DNA from: Micromonospora sp. U21
GTDB taxonomy: Bacteria; Actinomycetota; Actinomycetes; Mycobacteriales; Micromonosporaceae
Direction of reading: 5' to 3'
Assembly: GCF_018070045.1 (NCBI RefSeq)
Contig: NZ_JAGPYK010000006.1
Location: 1-64,000 of the forward strand
DNA length: 64,000 nt
Positions 45,336-53,514 of the stretch are shown one piece after another. The position numbers were made by a program, and so were the translations under genes. Numbering within the stretch: the first letter of the stretch is position 1; every line of letters begins with the position of its first letter. Under the pieces are notes generated by a model. It searched no databases. It was not told the DNA's origin and worked only from the letters and a program-made list of their open reading frames with translations.

Positions 45336-46529
45336 TCAATCCGGCAGCAGCGGCATCTCGACGCCTGGATCCCGGCCGAGCAGCACCGCACGCGTGACCG
45401 CCGACGATCCGAACCGGTCGCGGACCGCGTCCACCGCGGCGTCCAGCTCGGCCCCCGGATCGTGGTGGAACGGCAGCTCCGGCTGGACCGGGTTGTCGTC
45501 CAGGTTGCCGACCGAGACGGCGATCAGTGTGACGCCCCGCCGGCCGATCTCGGGCAGGGCGACCCGCAGCAGCGCCCGCGCGGCGCCCAGCAGCGGCGTG
45601 GTGTCCGCGGTCGCCTTGCGGATGGTGTGTGAGCGGGTGGCGCGGGTGTAGTCGCCGAAGCGCAGCCGCAGCATCACCGTGCGTCCGGACCGCCCGGCCG
45701 CCCGCATCCGCCGGGTCACCCGGTCGACCAGGCCGGCCAGGACGGCGTCCAGCTCCGCCGGCGCGTGTGGCGTCCGGCTCAGCGCGTGCTGCGCGCCCAT
45801 CGAGCCCCGCCGGCGACCGACCTGCACCGCCCGCGGGTCGCGGTTGTGCGCCAGGGCGTGCAGGTGCCGGCCGGCGCCGGCGCCGAGCAGTGACACCAGC
45901 GCGGCCTCGCCGAGCCGGGCCACCTCGCCGACGGTGCGGATCCGTCGTTCCCGCAGCTTCGCGGCGGTGACCGGGCCGACGCCCCAGAGCCGTTCCACCG
46001 GCAGCGGGTGCAGGAACGCCAGCTCGGCGTCGGGCGCGACGACCAGCAGCCCGTCCGGCTTCGCCACCCCGCTGGCCACCTTCGCCAGGAACTTCGTCCG
46101 GGCCACGCCCACCGTGATCGGCAGGCGGACCCGTTCGCGGACCTCCCGGCGCAGCCGCTCGGCGATGCCGGCCGGCGGCCCGGCCAGCCGGCGCAGGCCG
46201 CCCACGTCCAGGAACGCCTCGTCGATGGAGAGCCCCTCGACCAGCGGGGTGGTCTGCCGGAAGATCTCGAACACCGCCCGGCTGGCCTCCGTGTACGCCG
46301 ACATCCGGGGCGGCACCACTATCGCGTCCGGGCAGAGCCGGCGCGCCTGCTGGCCGCCCATCGCACTGCGCACGCCCCGGGCCTTCGCCTCGTAGCTGGC
46401 CGCCAGCACCACACCGCCGCCGACGATCACCGGCCGCCCCCGCAGGCGTGGATCGTCGCGCTGCTCAACCGACGCGTAGAAAGCGTCCAGGTCGGCGTGC
46501 AGGATGCTGGCCCCGGTTGACACGTACAT
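45336..46529 (-). CDS. dinB: DNA polymerase IV (Y-family translesion polymerase)
   Basis: A 397-aa Y-family polymerase that copies past lesions and opens the way to mutation. Catalytic acidic residues are visible: Asp13 (HADLDAFYASVE) and Asp103/Glu104 (SIDEAFLD). Fingers, thumb (GVGPVTAAKLRERRI HhH) and little finger follow; VQPELPF near the C-terminus fits a sliding-clamp motif. The ATG at 46529 is chosen because homology begins there; the long upstream in-frame extension overlaps the next gene and is not protein-like. A LexA-like box overlaps this start, implying SOS control. Confidence 0.92.
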   Translation of the reverse strand: MYVSTGASILHADLDAFYASVEQRDDPRLRGRPVIVGGGVVLAASYEAKARGVRSAMGGQQARRLCPDAIVVPPRMSAYTEASRAVFEIFRQTTPLVEGLSIDEAFLDVGGLRRLAGPPAGIAERLRREVRERVRLPITVGVARTKFLAKVASGVAKPDGLLVVAPDAELAFLHPLPVERLWGVGPVTAAKLRERRIRTVGEVARLGEAALVSLLGAGAGRHLHALAHNRDPRAVQVGRRRGSMGAQHALSRTPHAPAELDAVLAGLVDRVTRRMRAAGRSGRTVMLRLRFGDYTRATRSHTIRKATADTTPLLGAARALLRVALPEIGRRGVTLIAVSVGNLDDNPVQPELPFHHDPGAELDAAVDAVRDRFGSSAVTRAVLLGRDPGVEMPLLPD

Positions 46530-46536
46530 ATGTTCG
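46523..46536. promoter_or_regulatory. LexA/SOS-like box over the dinB start
   Basis: Read on the minus strand, CGAACATATGTACG matches the actinobacterial LexA pattern CGAAC-N4-GTTCG at all but one base. It spans the ATG of the polymerase gene, so LexA bound here would block initiation or early elongation. Confidence 0.6.
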
Positions 46537-46543
46537 CATGGCG

Positions 46544-47056
46544 TCAGCGCTTCGGCGCAGCATCTGCTGCCAGGGTGTAACGGCGCAGCGACACCGCGCC
46601 ACCGTCGGGGGCGTTCCACTGCGCCGTGCTGGTGCCGGCGCACCGCCACCCGGTGCGCTCGTAGAGCGCGGCGGCCGCGGTGTCGCTGGCGGCCACCTCG
46701 AGCGCCAGGTCCGTCCCGCGCTCGCTCGCCCACCGCCAGGCCCGGGTCAGCAGCGCGCCGCCCAGCCCGGCCCCGCGGGCGGACGGCGACACGAACAGGC
46801 GAGCCACCTCGGCGGTCGGCCGGGTCAGCGGCGCGTCCGCCGGGTCGGGCAGCCGGTGCACCGCCACATGCCCGACGATCGCCGAGTCGGCGTCGACCGC
46901 GACCCACGCGCGCGCCGGACGGGGCTCGCGCAGCCAGCGGTGCGGGTCGGCGGGCCAGTTCAGCGGGTACCGGTCGGCCCGGTGGACGAGGGCGAGGGCC
47001 GCGACGCATCCGTCGAGGTCGGTGGCGCGCCGCCGCCGGATACGCGGTGCGGTCAC
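46544..47056 (-). CDS. GNAT-family N-acetyltransferase
   Basis: A 170-aa acetyl-CoA-dependent transferase. The core motif A is VARLFVSPSARGAGLGGALLTRAW (R/Q-x-x-G-x-G/A site) and the C-terminal YERTGWRCAGT is typical of the fold. The substrate is unknown. Its GTG start overlaps the stop of the upstream GNAT gene (GTGA), so the two acetyltransferases are co-translated. It ends 14 bp from the polymerase IV start. Confidence 0.85.
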   Translation of the reverse strand: MTAPRIRRRRATDLDGCVAALALVHRADRYPLNWPADPHRWLREPRPARAWVAVDADSAIVGHVAVHRLPDPADAPLTRPTAEVARLFVSPSARGAGLGGALLTRAWRWASERGTDLALEVAASDTAAAALYERTGWRCAGTSTAQWNAPDGGAVSLRRYTLAADAAPKR

Positions 47057-47571
47057 AGCTCGTCGAACGGGGCCGCGTACCGGAACTCGCCCCGGATCGA
47101 TTCCCGCCAGGCGCTCAGCGGGCGGGCCTGGAAGTACTGCGGGCCCCAGGGCTGCGGCGGGGTGACGCCCAGCTCGACGGCCGGTCGGAACCCGAATCGC
47201 GGGTAGTAGTCGGGGTGGCCGAGCAGCACCACCAGCGGCTCGTCCCGGGCGTCGGCCGCACCGAGCACCGCGTGCATCAGCGCCGAGCCGACCCCGCGCC
47301 GCTGCCAGTCGGGGAGCACGCCGAGCGGCCCCAGGCCGAGCGCGACCGGCTGGCCGGCCACCTGACCGCGGGTGGCCACCACGTGCCCCACCACCTGGCC
47401 GTCGGGGTCGGTCGCCACCAGGGAGTACGCGGGCAGCCAGCCCTCGTCGGCGCGCAGCGCGTCGACCAGCGTCGCCTCGATCGGTACGCCGTCGTCCGGC
47501 GCGGTGAAGGCGGCGGCGTGCACCGCGCGGATGGCGTCGACATCGGCGGGCGTCTCGCGTCTGATCAGCAC
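47053..47571 (-). CDS. GNAT-family N-acetyltransferase (YhbS-like)
   Basis: A 172-aa acetyltransferase of the YhbS-like group: the acetyl-CoA motif is LGPLGVLPDWQRRGVGSALMHAVL, followed by VVLLGHPDYYPRFGFRPA, the signature tail of this group. The substrate is unknown. The GTG at 47571 follows TATCGT by 6 nt without a ribosome site, indicating a leaderless start. It is the first gene of a two-gene unit with the next GNAT. Confidence 0.87.
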   Translation of the reverse strand: MLIRRETPADVDAIRAVHAAAFTAPDDGVPIEATLVDALRADEGWLPAYSLVATDPDGQVVGHVVATRGQVAGQPVALGLGPLGVLPDWQRRGVGSALMHAVLGAADARDEPLVVLLGHPDYYPRFGFRPAVELGVTPPQPWGPQYFQARPLSAWRESIRGEFRYAAPFDEL

Positions 47572-47670
47572 CGCGCCACGATACGGTGCCCCCCGGCAGC
47601 GGCTCCACGCGTTTATCGCGCGTCGAATGCCGGACAGGCAGCAGTCCGGCAGGCACGTTGGGCAAAAGGG

Positions 47671-47708
47671 TTATACCTGTGAGTCATATCTATGACTCAC
47701 AGGTATAA
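47671..47708. repeat. Palindromic repeat element, copy 2 (perfect)
   Basis: TTATACCTGTGAGTCATA (47671-47688), TC, then its exact reverse complement (47691-47708). It is the same element as 17496-17543, 30 kb away. It lies between the start of the GNAT pair and the end of the FMN protein gene, outside coding sequence. Confidence 0.85.
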
Positions 47709-47768
47709 GGCTCATCGGGAAACATGGCCTCGGGATCCGGTCCGAGGCCAGGCCGAGCCCGGCAAGGC

Positions 47769-49343
47769 TCAGCCGACCGCGGTGGGGGAGGGCGTGGCGC
47801 TGCCGCCCTGCGGCGCCTCCGGTGCCATCAGCCGGATGATCTCCTCTCGGTCGGCCGGCGAGGGCAGGCCCCACTCCGGCCGGTAGCCGTACACCTCGCT
47901 CAGTGGGGTGGAGCCGGTGCGGCCGTCCAGGATCTCCACCGCGTCGGTGCCGATCAGGCCGGGGTGCTCCACGCCGCACGCCTCGGCCACCTTCACCAGG
48001 TCGCGGCGCAGCGTCCGCAGGTAGTTGGCCGCGCGCACCGACTTCAGCGTCGGGTCCAGCCCCCGGGCCAGCCAGGCGTTCTGGGTCGCCACTCCGGTGG
48101 GGCAGGTGTCGGTGTGGCACTTCTGCGCCTGGATGCAGCCGATCGACAACATCGCCTCCCGACCCACGTTGACCAGGTCGCAGCCGAGCGCGAAGGCCAC
48201 GATGGCGTTGTCCGGCAGGCCGAGCTTGCCGCCGCCGACGAAGACCACCCGCTCGTGCAGGCCGTGCTCGGCGAAGACCTTGTACACCCGGGAGAAGCCC
48301 TGCTGGAACGGGAGCGACACCGAGTCGGTGAAGATCAGCGGAGCGGCGCCGGTGCCGCCCTCGCCGCCGTCGATCGTCACGAAGTCGACACCCCGGCCGG
48401 TGTCCCGCATCAGGGTGGCCAGATCCTGCCAGAAGCCCAGATCGCCGACCGCCGACTTGATGCCGACCGGCAGGCCGGTCTCGGCGGCCAGCAGCTCCAC
48501 CCAGTCGAGAAGGCTGTCGCAGTCGGAGAACTCGGCGTGCCGGGAGGGGCTGACGCAGTCCTGCCCGGCCGGAATGCCGCGGGTGGCGGCGATCTCGGCG
48601 GACACCTTCGCACCGGGCAGAAGCCCGCCGAGACTGGGCTTGGCGCCCTGGCTCAGCTTGATTTCCAGCGCTTTCACCGGCGCGCCGGTGACCAGGTCCC
48701 GCAGCCGGTCCAGGCTGAACCGGCCGTGCTCGTCCCGGCAGCCGAAATACGCCGTCCCGAGCTGGAAGATCAGCTCACCACCGTTGCGGTGGTACGGCGA
48801 CAGGCCACCCTCGCCGGTGTTCTGCAGGCAGCCGGCGAGCGCCGCACCCCTGTTCAGTGCCGCCACGGCGTTGCCGGAGAGCGATCCGAAGCTCATCCCG
48901 GAGATGTTGACCACCGACTCCGGGCGGAACGCGCGGGCCCGCCCCCGCGCCGCGCCGAGCACCTTGGCGCAGGGCAGCCGCACGTCGTGCCCGGCGGTCG
49001 GCGTCGACGGCGGCACGGCCCGGCCGAAGGTGCGGTGCTTGATGATCGGATAGCCGGGGGTGTACTCGATGTCGTTGTCCGTGCCGAAGCCGAAGTAGTT
49101 GTTCTGCTGCTTCGCCGACGCGTACACCCAGCGGCGCTGGTCCCGGGTGAACGGCCGCTCCTCGTTGTTGCCGGCCACGATGTACTGCCGAAGCTCCGGC
49201 CCGACCGCCTCCAGCAGGTACCTGGCGCGTCCGAGCACCGGGAAGTTGCGCAGCAGCGCGTGGTCGCGCTGGATCAGGTCCCGCGCGGCCAGCGCGGCGA
49301 CGGCGGCGGCGACGGCGGGTACGGCTCGACGGGCCCATCTCAT
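47769..49343 (-). CDS. FMN-binding glutamate synthase-family protein
   Basis: A 524-aa protein with an N-terminal membrane-like helix (VPAVAAAVAALAA) and a (beta/alpha)8 FMN domain like the central part of glutamate synthase (GMSFGSLSGNAVAALNRGA, EIKLSQGAKPSLGGLLP, FVTIDGGEGGTGAAP). The Cys cluster CIQAQKCHTDTCPTG fits a [3Fe-4S] site. It lacks the glutaminase domain, so it is not a complete GOGAT; similar stand-alone proteins are of unsettled function. The ATG at 49343 precedes the hydrophobic helix; a leaderless start after AAGAGT is possible. Confidence 0.85.
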   Translation of the reverse strand: MRWARRAVPAVAAAVAALAARDLIQRDHALLRNFPVLGRARYLLEAVGPELRQYIVAGNNEERPFTRDQRRWVYASAKQQNNYFGFGTDNDIEYTPGYPIIKHRTFGRAVPPSTPTAGHDVRLPCAKVLGAARGRARAFRPESVVNISGMSFGSLSGNAVAALNRGAALAGCLQNTGEGGLSPYHRNGGELIFQLGTAYFGCRDEHGRFSLDRLRDLVTGAPVKALEIKLSQGAKPSLGGLLPGAKVSAEIAATRGIPAGQDCVSPSRHAEFSDCDSLLDWVELLAAETGLPVGIKSAVGDLGFWQDLATLMRDTGRGVDFVTIDGGEGGTGAAPLIFTDSVSLPFQQGFSRVYKVFAEHGLHERVVFVGGGKLGLPDNAIVAFALGCDLVNVGREAMLSIGCIQAQKCHTDTCPTGVATQNAWLARGLDPTLKSVRAANYLRTLRRDLVKVAEACGVEHPGLIGTDAVEILDGRTGSTPLSEVYGYRPEWGLPSPADREEIIRLMAPEAPQGGSATPSPTAVG

Positions 49344-49404
49344 GCCCGGCACTCTTTCCGCCCGCGCCGTCGGCCAAACCGGCACACCGACGACGGCGCG
49401 CTGG

Positions 49405-49818
49405 TCAGGCCTGGGGCTGAATGATGTCGACCATCCAATTGACGCCGTACGGGTCGACGCACTGGCCGTACTCGTCGCCCCACATCTGCTTCTCCAGCGG
49501 GATGGTCACCGACCCGCTCGCGGAGAGCTGCTCCCAGTAGCCGCGCAGCTGGTCGGCGTCGTCGCCGCTGAGACTGATCGCGATGGTGGTGCCGGGCACG
49601 TAGTTCATCCCGGGCGCGATATCCGATGCCATCAGGGTGAACCCGTTGGGGGACTCCAGCCGCGCGTGCATGATCTGGTCGGACAGGCCCGGCTCCGTGC
49701 TGCCGAACTCGCCGAAGGTGTTCATCGTCAGATCACCGCCGAACACGCGGTGGTAGAACTCCATCGCCTCCCGGGCGGTGCCGGGGAAGTTGAGGTACGG
49801 GTTGAGTCGCGTCTGCAC
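49405..49818 (-). CDS. VOC-superfamily protein (PhnB-like)
   Basis: A 137-aa protein with two VOC half-folds typical of the PhnB/3-demethylubiquinone-like group (LNPYLNFPGTAREAMEFYHRVFGG near the start, QMWGDEYGQCVDPYGVNWM at the end). Substrate and metal use are unknown. GTG 49818 has AAGGAGGGC at a proper distance; the upstream in-frame ATG is less likely. Confidence 0.85.
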   Translation of the reverse strand: MQTRLNPYLNFPGTAREAMEFYHRVFGGDLTMNTFGEFGSTEPGLSDQIMHARLESPNGFTLMASDIAPGMNYVPGTTIAISLSGDDADQLRGYWEQLSASGSVTIPLEKQMWGDEYGQCVDPYGVNWMVDIIQPQA

Positions 49819-49959
49819 AGCGCCCTCCTTGGTCCTGGTCAGCGTCATCGTCGCAGACCGGTGGAGGGCGGCCAATGAGGCGCGCCCGCGTTTGCGCTGG
49901 TTGCCGGGCCTGGCGGCGGCACGGGTGCGCGCCCGTGCCGCCGCCGGTGCTCCGCAGGA

Positions 49960-51090
49960 TCAGCGGTGCCGGAACGACTGGCGGACCGTCCCGCCGACGA
50001 TCGTGCACCACGTGCTCGTGCTGATCTTGCCGTTGCGCGGGAGCCCGTGCAGCGCCTGCAGGTCCTTCACGGCCGCCCGGGTGGCGGAGTCGTACGCCCC
50101 GGTGACGGTGACGGCGTACCCCTTGGTGGCGAGGATCTCCTGCACCGCGGTCACCGGCAGGCCGCCGGCGTGCTGGTCCAGCTCGGGCGCCAGGGTCTCC
50201 CAGGTCGGCGTGGTGAGCGTGGCGTCCACGTCCACCGGGATGCCGTTGCGCGCCTGCCAGTCCTGCACGGCGGTCACGGTCGCGGCGTCGAAGGTGCCGC
50301 TGACCGTCACCGGGTAGCCGCGGAAGGCGAGCAGGTACTGCACCACCCGGACCGACGGGGAGTTGACGAAGCGCCACAGGTCCGGCCAGCGGCGCGCCGG
50401 GACGTCGGCCAGGTCGGTGCCGAGGGCGGTGAACACCCGCCGGCGCAGCGCCGGGAACTCGCGGTAGAAGGCGGCGCCGGGGCACTGCGTGGTGCGGAAG
50501 TCCCAGTGGCCGAAGATGTCGTGCGCGTGCAGCCCGTACTGGCGGCAGACGGCGACGCAGAGCTTGACCAGCGAGTCGGTCAGCGCCTTCGGCGGGGTCT
50601 CGGTGACGTAGGTGCCCTCGTTCTCGATCCCGATGGCCCGGCCGTTCTCGCCCGGGCAGTGCGCCGAGATCATCTGCCGGTCGCCGGCCTCCAGCCGCTC
50701 CAGGCTGCCCCGCCGGCCCTCCAGCACGTAGCCGCCCCGGCTCACCGTGAAGTGCTGGCCGGTGTCCGACCAGCCGTTGCCGTCCATGTGCAGGTCCTGG
50801 CAGTCGTGGGCCAGCTTGACCGCCTGCTCCTGGGAGTAGTCGGTGACGTTCGGGAACGCCATGTGGTGCACGATGATCTTGTTGGTCGCGATGGCGCTGA
50901 CCGACAGCGGGTCCTTGGGCGGCCGGGCCGCCCACTCGTCGCAGCTGATGATCCAGTCCAGGTCGGCGCCGGGGGCGGCGTGGGCAGCGCCCGGGAAGGC
51001 GAGTTCGCTCCCGACCACGGCGACCGTGGCCGCGCCGAGACCGGCTCGCAGCAGCGTCCGGCGGTCCACTTCGGAATGGTCGACGTGCAT
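49960..51090 (-). CDS. Tat-exported N-acetylmuramoyl-L-alanine amidase with two PG-binding domains
   Basis: A 376-aa exported enzyme. Order: Tat signal (DRRTLLRAGLGAATVAVVG, cleaved near AHA), amidase_2/PGRP domain (about 45-225) with zinc ligands His (IIVHHM), His (FGHWDF) and Cys (TTQCPG), then two peptidoglycan-binding repeats (VRVVQYLLAFRGYPVTVSGTF and AVQEILATKGYAVTVTGAY). It cuts the bond between MurNAc and L-Ala. GGAGGAG precedes the ATG at 51090. Confidence 0.92.
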   Translation of the reverse strand: MHVDHSEVDRRTLLRAGLGAATVAVVGSELAFPGAAHAAPGADLDWIISCDEWAARPPKDPLSVSAIATNKIIVHHMAFPNVTDYSQEQAVKLAHDCQDLHMDGNGWSDTGQHFTVSRGGYVLEGRRGSLERLEAGDRQMISAHCPGENGRAIGIENEGTYVTETPPKALTDSLVKLCVAVCRQYGLHAHDIFGHWDFRTTQCPGAAFYREFPALRRRVFTALGTDLADVPARRWPDLWRFVNSPSVRVVQYLLAFRGYPVTVSGTFDAATVTAVQDWQARNGIPVDVDATLTTPTWETLAPELDQHAGGLPVTAVQEILATKGYAVTVTGAYDSATRAAVKDLQALHGLPRNGKISTSTWCTIVGGTVRQSFRHR

Positions 51091-51416
51091 GGTTTCTCCT
51101 CCTGCGGCCCGGCGGCGGGGAATGAAAAGTAGCTCCAATGGCCGCACGCTCTCCGGAGGATATTGCCAAGACTCGCCCGCGCGCTAGAGGTTCTCCACCC
51201 CACGTCACCGCTCGGCGCGCCGCTCGCACCGGTGGGGCTCGCGCCGCCGGTCGCCGCTCACTCCTCGATGGCGCCGCCGATCCGTCGCAGGTGCCGGCGG
51301 AAGGTGTAGCCGAGCGCGTGATGCGCCGAGGCGCAGCGACCGGGGCGGCATGGCGGGGAGCGGAACGGGTACCCGGCGCTCCGGGAGGCGGGCGCCTCCG
51401 GGGGAGCGCGGATGTC
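51091..51416. other. Divergent intergenic region, amidase / stomatin-like gene
   Basis: About 326 bp without a supportable gene. It should hold both promoters; TATTGCC near 51162 is the only AT-rich stretch. A minus-strand frame ending at 51258 has a protein-like tail but no start or homologue that I recognise. Confidence 0.4.
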
Positions 51417-52289
51417 ATGGGAGCTGTCGTCGGCCTCGTCGTCGTGGCCGTGGTCGTGGTGCTGGTGTTGTCGCTCAGCGTCCGGCTTGTCCAGCAGTAC
51501 CAGCGCGGCATCGTTTTCCGGTTCGGCCGGGTGCTGGAGCGGGTCCGCCAGCCGGGCCTGCAACTGATCGTCCCGGTCGCCGACCGGATGGTGCGGGTCA
51601 GCATGCAGACCACCGTGATCGGCGTGCCGCCGCAGGGCGCGATCACCCGGGACAACGTCACGCTCACCGTCGACGCGGTGGTCTACTACCGGGTGGTGGA
51701 CCCGGTGAAGGCGCTGGTGAACGTGCACGACTATCCCTCGGCCGTGCTCCAGGTCGCCCAGACCGCGCTGCGCTCGGTGATCGGGCGGGCCGACCTGGAC
51801 ACCGTGCTGGGCGACCGGGAACGGGTCAACGCCGAGCTGAAGTCCGTCATCGACGCGCCCACCGAAAAGCCGTGGGGCCTGCTCATCGAGCGGGTGGAGG
51901 TCAAGGACGTCTCACTGCCGGAAGGGATGAAGCGGTCGATGTCCCGGCAGGCCGAGGCCGAGCGGGAACGCCGGGCCCGGGTGATCGCCGCGGACGGCGA
52001 GTTCCAGGCATCGCGTCGGCTCGCCGACGCGTCCCGGGCGATGGAGGCCACTCCCGGCGCGTACCAGCTGCGTCTGTTGCAGACGGTGGTGGACGTGGCG
52101 GCGGAGAAGAACAGCACGCTGGTCATGCCGTTCCCCGTCGAGCTGCTGCGCTTCTTCGACCAGTTGGCCCCGCATGCCGCCGGTCCGGGCCGGCCGACGA
52201 CATCCGCCGCGCCCGATCTGGGGCCGGTGACGGAGCAGGTGGCCACCGCCGCCGAGCAGGGCGACGACCCGGGGGCCCCGGGGCGCTGA
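51417..52289 (+). CDS. SPFH/Band 7 (stomatin-like) membrane protein
   Basis: A 290-aa protein with one N-terminal transmembrane helix (VVGLVVVAVVVVLVLSLSVRLV) and a Band 7 domain (QYQRGIVFRFGRVLERVRQPGLQLIVPVADRM, then QAEAERERRARVIAADGE), as in slipins. These scaffold membrane microdomains and modulate partner proteins. The C-terminus is an acidic, Ala-rich tail. The ATG at 51417 puts the helix at the N-terminus; GGGGGAG lies 10 nt upstream. A small-channel-like gene follows after 79 bp and may be its partner; the usual NfeD partner is not present. Confidence 0.87.
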   Translation: MGAVVGLVVVAVVVVLVLSLSVRLVQQYQRGIVFRFGRVLERVRQPGLQLIVPVADRMVRVSMQTTVIGVPPQGAITRDNVTLTVDAVVYYRVVDPVKALVNVHDYPSAVLQVAQTALRSVIGRADLDTVLGDRERVNAELKSVIDAPTEKPWGLLIERVEVKDVSLPEGMKRSMSRQAEAERERRARVIAADGEFQASRRLADASRAMEATPGAYQLRLLQTVVDVAAEKNSTLVMPFPVELLRFFDQLAPHAAGPGRPTTSAAPDLGPVTEQVATAAEQGDDPGAPGR

Positions 52290-52368
52290 GCGGCCGGCGT
52301 TTCCGCGCGTGTCGGCGCGGGTAGGTCGGGGCCGACCGTCCCGACTGCCCCGCATGGAGGAAAACCCG

Positions 52369-53304
52369 ATGAGTGACAACGTCAGCGACGCGGTGGGCGA
52401 CGCCCTCCGCTCGGTGATGCTCTTCCTGCCCAAGGCTGTCGCCTTCCTGGCGATCCTGGTGGCGGGATGGCTGATCGCCAAGGCCGTGCTGAAGATCGTC
52501 GAGAAGGTGCTGGAACGGGTGGGCTTCGACCGCGCCGTCGAACGCGGCGGCGTCCGCCGGGCGCTGAGCCGCTCCCGGTACGACGCCAGCGACATCGTGG
52601 CGAAGCTCGTCTACTACGCGGTGCTGCTGCTCACCCTCCAGCTCGCCTTCGGCATCTGGGGCCCGAACCCGATCTCCGACCTGATCGCCGCCGTGATCTC
52701 GTGGTTGCCCCGCGCCTTCGTCGCGATCGTCATCGTCGTGGTCGCCGCCGCCATCGCCAACGCCGTCAAGGACATCATCAGTGGCGCGCTCGGCGGGTTG
52801 TCGTACGGCCGGGTGCTGGCCGGCATCGCCTCGGTGTTCATCCTCGGCCTCGGTGTCATCGCCGCGCTGAACCAGATCGGCGTGGCCACCGCGGTCACCA
52901 CGCCCGTGCTGATCGCCGTGCTGGCCACGGTCGGCGGCATCCTCGTCGTCGGGGTCGGCGGCGGCCTGATCCGTCCGATGCAGAGCCGCTGGGAGACGTG
53001 GCTGAGCCGCGCGGAGCAGGAGTCGCAGCTGATCGCCACGCACGCCCGCGCCTACCGGGCCGGCCGCCGGGACACCGAGGCCGAACTGGCCCGGCGGTCG
53101 GCCGCCGGCACCGACCCGGAGGCCACCCAGGTGGTCACCCGCCCGGTGGACCCGGACGCCACCCAGGTGGTGAGCCGCGGCGCCGACGCCGAAGCCACCC
53201 AGGTGGTGAGCACCGGCACTGACCGCGTGGTGCCCGACCAGCGCGCCAGCGACGACAGCGAGGCCACCACGGTCATTCCGCCGGTCGACCCGAATCGTCG
53301 CTGA
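52369..53304 (+). CDS. Mechanosensitive-channel-like TM-helix-repeat protein with TQVV repeats
   Basis: A 311-aa membrane protein with about four or five transmembrane helices of the conserved TM-helix type found in small mechanosensitive channel relatives (LPKAVAFLAILVAGWLIAKAV, WLPRAFVAIVIVVVAAAIANAV). The cytoplasmic C-terminal 80 residues contain three EATQVV/DATQVV repeats and a final EATTVI, each a plausible Ser/Thr-kinase site and FHA-binding motif. ATG 52369 has GGAGG upstream. Channel activity is inferred from family; no MscS beta domain is present. Confidence 0.78.
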   Translation: MSDNVSDAVGDALRSVMLFLPKAVAFLAILVAGWLIAKAVLKIVEKVLERVGFDRAVERGGVRRALSRSRYDASDIVAKLVYYAVLLLTLQLAFGIWGPNPISDLIAAVISWLPRAFVAIVIVVVAAAIANAVKDIISGALGGLSYGRVLAGIASVFILGLGVIAALNQIGVATAVTTPVLIAVLATVGGILVVGVGGGLIRPMQSRWETWLSRAEQESQLIATHARAYRAGRRDTEAELARRSAAGTDPEATQVVTRPVDPDATQVVSRGADAEATQVVSTGTDRVVPDQRASDDSEATTVIPPVDPNRR

Positions 53305-53318
53305 CGCCGAGCGAGGCG

Positions 53319-53350
53319 GCGGGGCGGGATCCGCGAGGGTCCCGCCCCGC
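53319..53350 (+). terminator. Hairpin terminator after the channel-like gene
   Basis: GCGGGGCGGGA (53319-53329) and TCCCGCCCCGC (53340-53350) form a perfect 11-bp stem with a 10-nt loop, 15 nt after the stop codon. Confidence 0.7.
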
Positions 53351-53514
53351 TTCGCGTCGACCGGCGCGCCGAAAGCGCTGGCCCGCGCCGCGAGGCGGGT
53401 TCTAGCATCTCCGACATGACCTGGCGACATTGATCCAACGCCGTAGGCCGATCCCGTGGGCCACCGCGGGCACCGCTCGTCCGGTGTCCGTCTCCACTCC
53501 CACGGGAAGGCCTC

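Noticed and set aside
51258..51728. Minus-strand frame with a protein-like tail upstream of and over the stomatin-like gene
   Set aside because: Most of it is antisense to the Band 7 coding region, no start or homology is visible, and only about 20 terminal residues look natural.
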